From: Bacteroidales bacterium
GTDB taxonomy: Bacteria; Bacteroidota; Bacteroidia; Bacteroidales; P3
Assembly (NCBI GenBank): GCA_022482545.1
Contig: JAKVOZ010000004.1
Coordinates: 62,001-126,000 of the forward strand
Direction: 5' to 3'
DNA: 64,000 bases
Position numbers and translations under genes: made by a program. The notes below the pieces were generated by a model, which worked only from the letters and a program-made list of their open reading frames with translations, was not told the DNA's origin and did not search any database. Numbering within the stretch: position 1 is the first letter of the stretch; the number at the start of each line of letters is the position of its first letter. Shown piece by piece: positions 16,443 through 25,399 of the stretch.

Positions 16443-17087
16443 CTATGAAAAATTAAAATTCTCTATTGCACTTAACAAAAATATCTTGCCATGTCCAGGA
16501 TATACCATTATATTATCTTTTTTGTCTTTAAAGATATCTAATATATATTGAACACTATTTTTATAATCCTCTTTACTACCTGTCTTCTTTGGAATAAATG
16601 GTTTATATTGCATTATTGTGTCTCCTGTAAACAATTTATCCTCAATCAAAAAACATACTGAGCCTTTACTATGCCCAGGAGTTTTATAAAAATATATTGT
16701 CCTTTTATCCCACTGCAAGCAATAGTGTATGTCTTCCAAGACAATATCTATATGTTTAATGTTATATATGTAATCAGTCTTATTAAAATAAAACTGGAAA
16801 TACGCTGTACCCTCCTTTGATAAATTATCTTTACACGCTTGAGAACAGACTATCCTTATTTTATCATATCTATCAATAAGAGCATTACACCCCCATGTAT
16901 GGTCAGTATGTTCATGAGTTAATAAAATAAACTCTGGAGACAGATTTTTATTCTCTATAAAATCAATAACATCTTTACTCTTTTCACTCGCAGGGTCTAC
17001 AATAAAAGATTGTTTTGTTTCACTATCATAAACAACAAAACAATTAGAAGACATTAATTCATTCTGGAATTGTACTATATCTATCAT
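16443..17087 (-). CDS. Metallo-beta-lactamase-fold hydrolase
   Basis: A 214-residue MBL-fold enzyme with a binuclear metal site: LLTHEHTDHTWG supplies HxHxDH, TPGHSKGSV the next histidine, and LFTGDTIM the bridging aspartate, with a final YPGHGK histidine. These match glyoxalase-II-like hydrolases that cleave thioesters. It closes the acyl-making cassette, 43 bases after the acyl carrier protein gene. A thioesterase releasing an acyl group from a carrier protein, or an editing enzyme, is a plausible role, but a general detoxifying hydrolase cannot be excluded. Confidence 0.8.
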   Translation of the reverse strand: MIDIVQFQNELMSSNCFVVYDSETKQSFIVDPASEKSKDVIDFIENKNLSPEFILLTHEHTDHTWGCNALIDRYDKIRIVCSQACKDNLSKEGTAYFQFYFNKTDYIYNIKHIDIVLEDIHYCLQWDKRTIYFYKTPGHSKGSVCFLIEDKLFTGDTIMQYKPFIPKKTGSKEDYKNSVQYILDIFKDKKDNIMVYPGHGKIFLLSAIENFNFS

Positions 17088-17130
17088 CTCTCTAAAAAAT
17101 ATAACCAGAATATTCTAATTTAGAACTCTA

Positions 17131-17358
17131 TCATCGTTGAATATTTTTATGAGCTATGATACTCTCTATAGTTTGAAAATCTTTCATTTCTGTGATTTCC
17201 TCAGGCTCAAATGATATATCAAACTCTTCCTCTAAAGCTATCACTAATTGCAAATGATTTAATGAATCCCACTTTTCGCAATTCTTCTGTGAAATTGTTT
17301 CGTCTGTATTCTCTAATTCAAATACAGCCTTCATTACTTTTAATATTCTCTCTTTCAT
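17131..17358 (-). CDS. Acyl carrier protein 1 (FkbH-associated)
   Basis: A 75-residue acyl carrier protein. The phosphopantetheine attachment site is WDSLNHLQL with Ser32. The protein is acidic and of normal ACP length. Its ATG overlaps the stop codon of the FkbH-like gene by 4 bases, so the two are translated together; in polyketide systems FkbH proteins load a glyceryl group onto such stand-alone ACPs. This ACP is distinct from the second ACP in the cassette and from the housekeeping AcpP expected elsewhere. Confidence 0.9.
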   Translation of the reverse strand: MKERILKVMKAVFELENTDETISQKNCEKWDSLNHLQLVIALEEEFDISFEPEEITEMKDFQTIESIIAHKNIQR

Positions 17359-18944
17359 TTTACTTCTATATTATAATATGATTTTATCTCAAACTCTTTA
17401 TCCTTTAAGTCCAATATATATTCTTTAATACCATCTTCTTCTTTTAGCAAATCAAAGCCTATTTTATCATAGAAATCTTTTACTTGACCATTTTTTAAAG
17501 TCGGTACATATTGTGCCCTAACTTTATCTATTCCATTATTCTGTAAAATACTTAATACTTTATACAGAAATGCATTTTCTATCCCCTTACCTAATATGCG
17601 ACAACTTAATAACAATGTATCTATATTAGCAGTATGTCCTTCTGTATTTATTATTATTTCTCCTGTGATACCATTATCTCCAAATTTATCTGCAACACTT
17701 ATACAATATATATCACAGCCTTGTGATATAAAATTATTTATATCTGCATCCGTATATCTTTTAGTTGTCAAATTAAATTGATTTGTCTTTTGTGTCATTT
17801 GTGCTATACGGGAGATATTGAACTCATTTGCTTTTTGAATAGTAATATGTATATCAAGACTCTTTAAGTAATCTTCCATATCACTAAACTTATTTTGCTC
17901 TTGCACTCTCTGTGCATTCTCTTTATATTGTTTTGTTTTCTGTTTATCTTCCTCTGTAATTGAATATATGCAGAAATATTTATCTACTAACATTTTGAAG
18001 AAACATGGTAATTCGTAAGGTTGTTGAGGAAACTCTGGTACTTCTACCATTGGCAACATTTGTTTTATCAACTCTCTTTCAGTAGGATTATCATCAACAA
18101 AAACAAAACTATCTAATCCGATGTTTAATTCTTGTGCCAACTCCTTTATATTATCAGCCTTATTATTCCAATTAATTCTATAAGCTGATATATACTCTTG
18201 TTTTAAGACTATAAAAGGATTTTTCTTCCACACTTCTATGACATCTTCTTCATTGTTTTTACTACAAATAGTCAGTATTATTCCTTGTTTGCTCAATTCT
18301 ATCAATGCCTCTTGAAAATATAAAAATGCATTACCCGGATAATCACCTCCTATTTTAATACCATTTTCACCATCTTCACCTAATACTCCTCCCCATAATG
18401 TATTATCTAAATCCAAAACAATACATTTCTGCCTTTGCAATTCTATCTCATCTATTTTCTTTGCAAACCATTTCTTAAACAGAAGAGCCAATTTAGGATT
18501 AACTCCCATTTGGGATATAAAATAGAACTTCCAGTCAACCCAATCTTTATCTGCAAACCCATTGAAAAAATTATCTATATCAATAACCTTTATATTAGAG
18601 TACTGTCTTGACATATCAATAATTCTATCATTAAAATGACTAACTGCCTCTTTCAATGAAAAAGAAACATCTGTATATTGTATTGGGAATAAATTCTTTA
18701 ACGTAAATACTATTACAGTCTTATCTTTTGAGATTCTATCATATAATAATTTGAATTTGTTCTCATAAGATTTGACTTCATCTACCAATTTTTCAATATC
18801 AAACTTAAATGGTATTTGATAGAACCATATATACGTATCTATTTCTTCTGGAATATAAGATATATCATCATATCCAGAATAATATACTTCTTTGCCTCCA
18901 AACAGATGCTCTATTGTATTATTCCTAAATACAAAACAATTCAT
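17355..18944 (-). CDS. FkbH-like HAD-IIIC protein
   Basis: A 529-residue multidomain protein. The first 160 residues resemble the SGNH-like N-terminal region of FkbH proteins. The HAD core has VLDLDNTLWGGVLGEDG (nucleophile near residue 178) and DDNPTERELI. The last 150 residues form a GNAT-like domain with QMTQKTNQFNLTTKRY. FkbH enzymes dephosphorylate 1,3-bisphosphoglycerate and transfer the glyceryl group to an ACP, and the next gene is an ACP. In polysaccharide loci the substrate may differ. I chose the ATG at 18944 over the TTG at 18950; it begins 2 bases after the KAS III stop. Confidence 0.85.
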   Translation of the reverse strand: MNCFVFRNNTIEHLFGGKEVYYSGYDDISYIPEEIDTYIWFYQIPFKFDIEKLVDEVKSYENKFKLLYDRISKDKTVIVFTLKNLFPIQYTDVSFSLKEAVSHFNDRIIDMSRQYSNIKVIDIDNFFNGFADKDWVDWKFYFISQMGVNPKLALLFKKWFAKKIDEIELQRQKCIVLDLDNTLWGGVLGEDGENGIKIGGDYPGNAFLYFQEALIELSKQGIILTICSKNNEEDVIEVWKKNPFIVLKQEYISAYRINWNNKADNIKELAQELNIGLDSFVFVDDNPTERELIKQMLPMVEVPEFPQQPYELPCFFKMLVDKYFCIYSITEEDKQKTKQYKENAQRVQEQNKFSDMEDYLKSLDIHITIQKANEFNISRIAQMTQKTNQFNLTTKRYTDADINNFISQGCDIYCISVADKFGDNGITGEIIINTEGHTANIDTLLLSCRILGKGIENAFLYKVLSILQNNGIDKVRAQYVPTLKNGQVKDFYDKIGFDLLKEEDGIKEYILDLKDKEFEIKSYYNIEVK

Positions 18945-18946
18945 AA

Positions 18947-19999
18947 TCAATACTCAATTATATGTGATACTTGCAAATCGCGTGTTGTTAAATATGCTGT
19001 ACCAAAAGACCAACCAGCACCAATAGCACTTAACATTATATGTTTTTCACCAATCATTTTATTATATAGCTCTGACACTATAGTTAATGGTATTGAAGCA
19101 CAACTTGTGTTGCCATATTTTGATATACAAAAAGGAGCTTTGTTATTATCTATTTTCATTTTCTTTACAATATAATCTATCATCAATTTATTCGCTTGAT
19201 GAGAGATTAAATAATCAATATCTTCATTTGTGATATTAGCTTCTTTCATAAGTATCTTTATCTGCTTAGGTATATGAGTTATTGCATGATTAAATGTTTC
19301 CATACCATCCATTGTAATATCAACATCTCTTCTATAATTACAATCCTCTCTTTCTTTATCTACAAGATTATCTGCAACTAATTTATTCCTAAATCCACCA
19401 TACGGAACTTTTACATAATCTGCTCCACTACCATCTGCAGTTAATTCAAAAACTGATTCTCCAAATTTACCTTTTTCTATTAAACATGCTGTACCAGCAT
19501 CTCCATATAAAGGATAATTGACTTTGTCTCTCACATTAGTTATCTTTGACATTGTTTCTCCTACTAATAAGAGTACTCTATTTACACCAATATTAGAAGC
19601 ATAGCTATACGCTGTTGCTAATGCATAAACAAAACCAGAACAGGCAAAAGACATATCAATACATGCTGTGGCAGTTAAAAGACCTAATCTATTTTGTAAT
19701 ATTGGGGTTGTTGGAGGACTTACAAAATCAGGAGTTAAAGTAGTAAATATAAGCATATCTATACTCTCAGGATTTATTTGGTTATCCTCCATTAATTTTT
19801 TTGCCGCTTTATAACAAAGGTCCGAAGAGCAAACATTTTCATCTGCAATTCTCCTTTCTTCTATTCCTGTTGATTTAATAAGTCTTTCTAAATTTTCTTG
19901 TGGCATCATGTAGCCCAAATCATAATTTGAAACAACTTTTGATGGGACACAAGCAGAAATAGCTGTTATACCAACATCATTAAATTTTAATATTGCCAT
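18947..19999 (-). CDS. Ketoacyl-ACP synthase III, copy 1
   Basis: A 350-residue thiolase-fold condensing enzyme. The catalytic triad is complete: C120 in SFACSGFVYA, H268 in SHQANK and N297 in KYGNTSCASIPL. KAS III enzymes condense a CoA- or ACP-bound starter with malonyl-ACP. It is too divergent and in the wrong context to be the housekeeping FabH. It stands between FkbH and a paralogous KAS III. A short copy of the ketoreductase gene's tail lies just before its start. Starter identity (acetyl, glyceryl or other) cannot be judged from sequence. Confidence 0.9.
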   Translation of the reverse strand: MAILKFNDVGITAISACVPSKVVSNYDLGYMMPQENLERLIKSTGIEERRIADENVCSSDLCYKAAKKLMEDNQINPESIDMLIFTTLTPDFVSPPTTPILQNRLGLLTATACIDMSFACSGFVYALATAYSYASNIGVNRVLLLVGETMSKITNVRDKVNYPLYGDAGTACLIEKGKFGESVFELTADGSGADYVKVPYGGFRNKLVADNLVDKEREDCNYRRDVDITMDGMETFNHAITHIPKQIKILMKEANITNEDIDYLISHQANKLMIDYIVKKMKIDNNKAPFCISKYGNTSCASIPLTIVSELYNKMIGEKHIMLSAIGAGWSFGTAYLTTRDLQVSHIIEY

Positions 20000-20004
20000 A
20001 CTTT

Positions 20005-20018
20005 TATTATGCTAATAT
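20005..20018. repeat. 14-base copy of the ketoreductase gene end
   Basis: TATTATGCTAATAT is present here and at 21123-21136. At the latter it covers the last codons of the ketoreductase (ILA, TAA) and the final base of the KAS III copy 2 start codon. Here it encodes the same ILA-stop in a non-coding gap. The copies bracket the second KAS III gene exactly. Confidence 0.6.
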
Positions 20019-20070
20019 GTTTTGTAATTAGAATCAATAAGTAAAATTGCTTAATACACTCTTTACCACA

Positions 20071-21123
20071 CTATAATTCATCTATCTCTAATATATTGCA
20101 ATCAGCAACATTCAATAATACTGTTCCATAAGTAAACCCAGCTCCAATAGCATTCATTAGAATAGAATCTCCTTTATTTATTTTCTCTCTATTTTCCACT
20201 ATTGTTAAAGGAATTGAGACTCCTGCTGTATTGCCATATTTGTTAATAGAATGCATTATTTTTGCTTTATCAGCCTTTACTTTTTTCACAATAAGATTTG
20301 TCATAAAATTATTAGCTTGATGAAAAGCAAATTTATCAATGTCATTTATATCTTTATTTGCAAAAGATAATAATCGTTTTATATCTTTTGGCAAAACAGA
20401 TATAGCATAACTAAAAACATCCATTCCTTGCATATTAACTTGTTCAAGGCTTCTTATACTTCCATCTTCATACTTTTTGGGTTGCAAAGTCTCCATTGAA
20501 CTCATTATTCTACTTCCACCAGCTGGAATTAAAACAGAATCTATATAAGCACCGTCAGTATTAAGAGAAAAATAACTTTCTCCATACTGCTCTCCTTTGC
20601 TTAATACAGCTGCCATTCCTCCATCACCTAACAACATACCAGTAGATTTATCTTGTAACGACGTTAATTTTGACAAAGTATCTCCAGCCAATAGTAATAC
20701 ATTATTTATTGTTGACAACTGCAAAAATGTGTATCCCATTAAAAGCCCGCGAATGAACCCAGTACAAGCCGTATTAACATCATAACAAATTGTTTCTTGT
20801 CTCAACCCTAACTTATTCTGTAAAATAACAGATGTCTCTGGACTTTTGTAATCAGGCATTTGAGTAACAAATATCAACATATCTATATCTTCAGGCTTAA
20901 TATTTGTATTGTCAAAGATTTTACAAGCTGATTGATAGCATAAATCTGATGCACATTTATCTGAATCTATAAATCTACGTTCCTCAACACCAGTAGCTTC
21001 TATAAACTTTTCTATAGCTTCTTTAGAAAAGAAATCAGTTAATTCTCTCGTTTTTACAATTCTGTGCGGTACTGTCGCTGTGAGAGCTTTAATACCAACA
21101 TTATTAAATTTTGTAAGTCCCAT
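20071..21123 (-). CDS. Ketoacyl-ACP synthase III, copy 2
   Basis: A 350-residue paralogue of the neighbouring enzyme, same length, with C120 in NTACTGFIRG, H268 in FHQANNF and N298 in KYGNTAGVSIPL, so all three catalytic residues are present. The two share the opening KFNxVGI and VEERR/IEERR blocks but differ through much of the surface, suggesting different substrates or different rounds of condensation. It is one base from the ketoreductase gene upstream. The 14-base scar pair around it suggests later addition to the cassette. Confidence 0.9.
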   Translation of the reverse strand: MGLTKFNNVGIKALTATVPHRIVKTRELTDFFSKEAIEKFIEATGVEERRFIDSDKCASDLCYQSACKIFDNTNIKPEDIDMLIFVTQMPDYKSPETSVILQNKLGLRQETICYDVNTACTGFIRGLLMGYTFLQLSTINNVLLLAGDTLSKLTSLQDKSTGMLLGDGGMAAVLSKGEQYGESYFSLNTDGAYIDSVLIPAGGSRIMSSMETLQPKKYEDGSIRSLEQVNMQGMDVFSYAISVLPKDIKRLLSFANKDINDIDKFAFHQANNFMTNLIVKKVKADKAKIMHSINKYGNTAGVSIPLTIVENREKINKGDSILMNAIGAGFTYGTVLLNVADCNILEIDEL

Positions 21124-21124
21124 A

Positions 21125-21880
21125 TTATGCTAATATATATCCTCCATCTATTACTAAATTAATACCTGTAACCCAACTTGATGCATCGGATAATAGATAT
21201 ATAGCTCCATAAGCAATATCTTCAGGTTTCCCTACACGTTTTAATGGATACCTATCATACATTGTTTCTTTTAATTGGTCTTCTGAAAATACAGTATTAG
21301 ATAATTCTAATATTCTTGTAGGCACCAAACCTGGATTTATACTATTTACCCGTGTTCCTTGAGCTGCAAGTTCATAAGCGGCTGTTTTTACAAAACCTGA
21401 AATAGCACCTTTCGTTGAAGCATAAGGTGCTTCTCCTATATTTGCCACACAGACACCACTTATAGAAGATATAAACACAATAGAAGATTTCTTCTGCAGT
21501 TTTTTCTTCCTTAATAATAAAGAAGTCAACAGAATAGGAGCAACCTCATTAACATTAATAATATCTTCTAACAAGTTTCTATCTATATGCTTTACACCAC
21601 ATATTTTCGGTATTCCTGCACTATGCACACAACCATTCAATGCAGGAACATTTGCTACTAATTTTTCTATTTCTTCTTGTTTAGACAAATCAGCAAGTAA
21701 CATAATATGATTTGTTCCTTCCAACATATCATAAGTCTCTTTTAATCTTGCTTCATTACGTCCCGTAATAGCCATTGTCGCTCCCATTTTAGAGCACTCT
21801 ATGGCAATGCCTCTTCCAATACCAGAAGAAGCTCCTGTTATAAGAAGGGTTTTTCCTTCTAATGAAAATGGATTCATCAT
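21125..21880 (-). CDS. Short-chain dehydrogenase, 3-ketoacyl-ACP reductase-like
   Basis: A 251-residue classical SDR. TGASSGIGRG (16-25) binds NADP(H), the active site has the serines of FISSISG near 138-141, Y153 and K157 in APYASTKGA, and GINLVIDGGY closes the fold. It most resembles FabG, which reduces a 3-ketoacyl-ACP to the 3-hydroxy form. Context with ACPs, FabD and KAS III supports that. It overlaps ACP 2 by 4 bases. No dehydratase is present, so its product would keep the hydroxyl group. Confidence 0.85.
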   Translation of the reverse strand: MMNPFSLEGKTLLITGASSGIGRGIAIECSKMGATMAITGRNEARLKETYDMLEGTNHIMLLADLSKQEEIEKLVANVPALNGCVHSAGIPKICGVKHIDRNLLEDIINVNEVAPILLTSLLLRKKKLQKKSSIVFISSISGVCVANIGEAPYASTKGAISGFVKTAAYELAAQGTRVNSINPGLVPTRILELSNTVFSEDQLKETMYDRYPLKRVGKPEDIAYGAIYLLSDASSWVTGINLVIDGGYILA

Positions 21881-22104
21881 TTTGCAATAATTTTATTATA
21901 CAAATCTTCTATTGTATCACTTTCTCTTATATCTGCTCCTGTGATACGTTTATCAAACTCTTCATCAACCATAGCAATTATTGAAAGAGCTGTCAAAGAC
22001 CCCCATTCTTCTAAGTCTTTGAATTTGGTTGTAGCTGTAAATTGTTCAATAGGTGTTTCGTCAAATTCTTCAGCGAATTTTGTTACAAAGTCTTCTAATG
22101 TCAT
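21877..22104 (-). CDS. Acyl carrier protein 2
   Basis: A 75-residue ACP. The attachment motif is EEWGSLTALS with Ser36; the usual aspartate before the serine is glycine, a common variant in secondary-metabolism ACPs. It overlaps both neighbours by 4 bases, the malonyl transacylase upstream and the ketoreductase downstream, so it is probably the carrier for malonyl and ketoacyl intermediates. Confidence 0.88.
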   Translation of the reverse strand: MTLEDFVTKFAEEFDETPIEQFTATTKFKDLEEWGSLTALSIIAMVDEEFDKRITGADIRESDTIEDLYNKIIAK

Positions 22105-23036
22105 TTTTCTTCTATTTTAAATGGATTAATATTGTTATACATGGGTATTTCCCATATTGTTGTTACTTTTTTATCTGGACACATACGTGCTACTATCTTT
22201 TGCAGAGTATCATCTGGTCCAACTTCATAAAATTCATTTACTCCATCACTAACCATATTATTAACCATACTTGTCCATAATACGGGATGTGTTATATGTT
22301 GAATAAGATTTTCTTTTATTTCATCAGGATTAGTATGCTCAAGAGCATCTACACATTGATAAATTGGAATTTTAGGTTCATTAAATTGAGTTTTTCTTAT
22401 AATGTCTCCAAGTTCTTCACGTGCTTCATTCATATACGGAGTATGAAAACTACCTCCTATCAATAACGGAACTGCTTTTTTTGCTCCTTCTTTCATAAAA
22501 GCCTTACATGCTATGCGAATACCTTTTTTAGAACCGGAAATCACAACTTGTCCCGGACCATTATAATTAGCAAAATATATAGGTTCTCCTGTTTCGTCCC
22601 ATATTTCTTTTATCCTGCGTGCTACATATTCATCAGACAATCCTATTACAGCCCCCATTGCTGTTGGTGTCTTTTCACAAGCCTTTTGTCCTATCAATGC
22701 TCTATTTAAAACTAAATTTAATCCATCTTCATAAGACAAACACCCATTAACAACTAATGCAGCAAATTCACCCAAAGAATGCCCTGCCACCACATCAGGC
22801 TGTATATCCTTTTGTGTCATAGCTAATACTACTTCATATACAAAGACAGCAGGCTGTGTGTTTTTTGTCTCCATCAATTCAACTTCATCACCATAAAACA
22901 TCACATCTGTGATTTTTCTACCTAAATATTCATTAGCTCTTTCAAATAGCTCTTTGGCATAAGAAAAATTATCATATAATTCTTTGCCCATTCCTTGCCT
23001 TTGACAACCTTGTCCCGGAAATATAAATGCTCTCAT
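22101..23036 (-). CDS. Malonyl-CoA:ACP transacylase, FabD-like
   Basis: A 311-residue acyltransferase. FPGQGCQRQGMG near the start, GHSLGE with nucleophile S87, R112 in LNRALIGQK for the malonyl carboxylate, and H198 in GSFHTPYM are all present, so it should load malonyl onto an ACP. As a second FabD in a polysaccharide locus it most likely serves ACP 2 next door. It begins by overlapping the GNAT stop codon by 4 bases. Confidence 0.9.
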   Translation of the reverse strand: MRAFIFPGQGCQRQGMGKELYDNFSYAKELFERANEYLGRKITDVMFYGDEVELMETKNTQPAVFVYEVVLAMTQKDIQPDVVAGHSLGEFAALVVNGCLSYEDGLNLVLNRALIGQKACEKTPTAMGAVIGLSDEYVARRIKEIWDETGEPIYFANYNGPGQVVISGSKKGIRIACKAFMKEGAKKAVPLLIGGSFHTPYMNEAREELGDIIRKTQFNEPKIPIYQCVDALEHTNPDEIKENLIQHITHPVLWTSMVNNMVSDGVNEFYEVGPDDTLQKIVARMCPDKKVTTIWEIPMYNNINPFKIEEK

Positions 23037-23635
23037 TTTGTCTGTTTGTGTAATTGTTTAAGACTACGGATTATTGATAATAATTTATAATCACCTGCTT
23101 TCTTATGACTAAAATATTCATCTTTTAAAATAGCCACATAATCTAAATCATGGAATTGTCCATCTTTGTATACCGCTTGTCGCAATACACCTTCTTTTTG
23201 CATAAAAAGAAGTTTATTCATAGAACTACTCATTTTATGTTCAACCAATGACATTCCATAAACTCTATTCAAATTCAACTGTTCAAATGCATATTCTATC
23301 ATAAATAAAGACATTTCTATCCAAGCATATCCATCTCTATAATCCCTATCACCAATTACAATGCCATGCAAGCATGCACTCTGATATACTTTATCTATAT
23401 TTGATAAGGAAATCCAACCAATAATCTTTTTATCTTTATCATTTGTACATGCTGCCCAAAACTTATAATTCTCATGTTCACCCATACACCCATGCACCCA
23501 GTTTACAGCTTCTTCATATGAAAACTTATGAAATGGTCCTACTATTAGACGATTTAAGTCTTCATCATTTTTACATTTATAGACAAATTCTATATCTCTT
23601 TCCTCAAAATCACGAAATACTACTGATTTTTCCAT
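23033..23635 (-). CDS. GNAT-family N-acyltransferase
   Basis: A 200-residue GNAT protein of the RimJ/RimL type. FRDFEERDIEFVYKCKND opens the fold, IGWISLSNIDKVYQSACLHGIV forms the central strands, and GDRDYRDGYAWIEMS corresponds to the acyl-donor loop. It is translated together with FabD, which makes it the best candidate for transferring the assembled acyl group to an amino sugar. An alternative is ordinary N-acetylation of the amino sugar from acetyl-CoA. Confidence 0.8.
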   Translation of the reverse strand: MEKSVVFRDFEERDIEFVYKCKNDEDLNRLIVGPFHKFSYEEAVNWVHGCMGEHENYKFWAACTNDKDKKIIGWISLSNIDKVYQSACLHGIVIGDRDYRDGYAWIEMSLFMIEYAFEQLNLNRVYGMSLVEHKMSSSMNKLLFMQKEGVLRQAVYKDGQFHDLDYVAILKDEYFSHKKAGDYKLLSIIRSLKQLHKQTK

Positions 23636-23636
23636 A

Positions 23637-24578
23637 CTATATAAGATTTAGTTTTATTATATTCATATTCATATTATCATACCGTTGGTCTATTGCCAAA
23701 GGTAACATTTGCTTCGTTAATTTATATTCCAAACTATCTTCTTTACACCAATCTAAGACATTATTCCAATAAGTTGCCACATATATTTTATTATTTATCA
23801 ATCTGTGTTTCAAATCATCATCGTCTATAAGAAAAGGATAAACCATCGGAACATTATCTTCTATCTCAAGTTTAATCTTATTTATTTGTCCTGATTTTGA
23901 ATGCAAATAATTATAATTTTCTCTTCTTCTTTTCCCTATTGCAATATAATCTATTGATCGTAATACTCTATCTGTCAATTTAGACATAAGTTTAATTGGT
24001 TGATTGATTAAAGAATCATCATTCTTCTGAAAATCCTTATAGCCATCTTCTGCACTTAAATCTATCCTTTTAAGTAAATGAGACATTCTGTTATAAGAAT
24101 AATCCTGTTTGAAATCTATATTTAACAGTTTGTCTGTATATAAATATGCTCCATCAGCAACTCCAAAAAATTTTCGTGCAGAATAAAACGTATCTATACC
24201 TTGTAATGGCTCAGCATAAAAAGCTTGTGCGTTATCAACAATTAATTTCTTACCATAAATTCTTGCTAATCTTTTCACATAGGACTGTTTTAATCCATAA
24301 TAATTTGTATACAAAAATGCCTCTGAGCTCTGTAAATTGTAGTCTTTTTGTGGCTCCAATTCCTCTGTAATATGATAAAATTCATATTCAATATTAAGCT
24401 TATGTAATGGCTCTAACATCACTTCACAAGTATAATATGGTATAAATACTTTCTTATACTGTTTAGCTCTTAGAATATATTCAAAACAATTACGAGCAGT
24501 ATTCAATCTAAGAGCATCTTTATGGTAATGCTCTCCTTTTTTCAACTCTAATTCAAAATATCCTCCTATAGAACTCAT
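23637..24578 (-). CDS. Short DegT-like aminotransferase-fold protein
   Basis: A 313-residue protein about 60 residues shorter than usual DegT enzymes. IPYYTCEVMLEPLHKL, LIVDNAQAFYAEP and TFYSARKFFGVADGAYLY correspond to the substrate, PLP-aspartate and Schiff-base-lysine regions, so PLP binding is still possible. The second domain is reduced. It may be an active aminotransferase for an unusual substrate or a degenerate member. It lies 1 base from the GNAT gene and touches the WbqC gene, which places it in the amino sugar decoration module. Confidence 0.65.
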   Translation of the reverse strand: MSSIGGYFELELKKGEHYHKDALRLNTARNCFEYILRAKQYKKVFIPYYTCEVMLEPLHKLNIEYEFYHITEELEPQKDYNLQSSEAFLYTNYYGLKQSYVKRLARIYGKKLIVDNAQAFYAEPLQGIDTFYSARKFFGVADGAYLYTDKLLNIDFKQDYSYNRMSHLLKRIDLSAEDGYKDFQKNDDSLINQPIKLMSKLTDRVLRSIDYIAIGKRRRENYNYLHSKSGQINKIKLEIEDNVPMVYPFLIDDDDLKHRLINNKIYVATYWNNVLDWCKEDSLEYKLTKQMLPLAIDQRYDNMNMNIIKLNLI

Positions 24579-25292
24579 TTATAATAACGTGTATTTATCC
24601 AACATATCATTAATTTCATCTTTTGAATTAAACATTAAAACATCTATTATTGATAAGCCGGATTCAAATAATTCTATGTTTTGATTATATTCTGTCAAAT
24701 CCATTTTTTGAAATTTCAAAACTATATTTTCCTTATCGTATTTAGTTTTATCAAAGAAAGACTGTCCTCCTGGTGGATTCCAATATTCATCCACTCCATC
24801 AATAGCCTTACAAATATTTAATGCCCATTCATCTGGAGCCGCAACTTCTTCTATATGTAAATTCATTTGCGAAAACACTTTAATTTCCCTTTCTATCCCC
24901 AAATATTGACATATTTTCTTCATTGACACATTGTTTAATGTAACAATATCAATAAAATCTTCTGTAAATATATCATTTAGCAATTTTATTGTAGGATAAT
25001 AATATGGAGCTTTCTTTTTATAATGTTGTAATTGTGCTATTATTTTATTCTTCCAGTTTTCATTATTATTTATACGAACATCTTTGATTATTGTATCCCT
25101 TCCTTCTGCCTTAATTAAAGGCACTTGTATGTATTGCCATCCTCCATTTTGCTTCAATATTCTATTTCTCTCAATCCACCCATGCCGTATAAATTGGACT
25201 GTATCTAATAATATAAATTCATCTGTATGTTTTATCAGACTAAAATACCCTAAATATGGTATAAAATACGGTTGCATTATTCCTAATCTCAT
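24579..25292 (-). CDS. WbqC-family protein
   Basis: A 237-residue protein matching the WbqC family from its start LGIMQPYFIPYLGYF and FIRHGWIERNRIL, through WNPPGGQSFFD near residue 167. WbqC proteins recur in O-antigen and capsule clusters, often near amino sugar genes; their reaction is not settled, and roles in adding amino acid or acyl groups have been proposed. It directly abuts the short DegT-like gene and lies 107 bases from the VioA-like gene, supporting a role in 4-amino sugar decoration. Confidence 0.85.
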   Translation of the reverse strand: MRLGIMQPYFIPYLGYFSLIKHTDEFILLDTVQFIRHGWIERNRILKQNGGWQYIQVPLIKAEGRDTIIKDVRINNNENWKNKIIAQLQHYKKKAPYYYPTIKLLNDIFTEDFIDIVTLNNVSMKKICQYLGIEREIKVFSQMNLHIEEVAAPDEWALNICKAIDGVDEYWNPPGGQSFFDKTKYDKENIVLKFQKMDLTEYNQNIELFESGLSIIDVLMFNSKDEINDMLDKYTLL

Positions 25293-25298
25293 ATTTAC

Positions 25299-25359
25299 AA
25301 ATTATTTCTTAGTTTTATTTTTCCAAAACAAAGATTCAATAAATTATTTCTTCGTTTTA
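25299..25359. repeat. Two direct copies of AAATTATTTCTTMGTTTTA
   Basis: AAATTATTTCTTAGTTTTA at 25299-25317 and AAATTATTTCTTCGTTTTA at 25341-25359 differ at one base. They fill most of the 107-base gap between the VioA-like and WbqC genes. The same core occurs in the palindromes at 173-235 and elsewhere. Confidence 0.7.
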
Positions 25360-25399
25360 GATGTCTCTTATTTGATGATAGTTTTTGTAGATAACGTTC

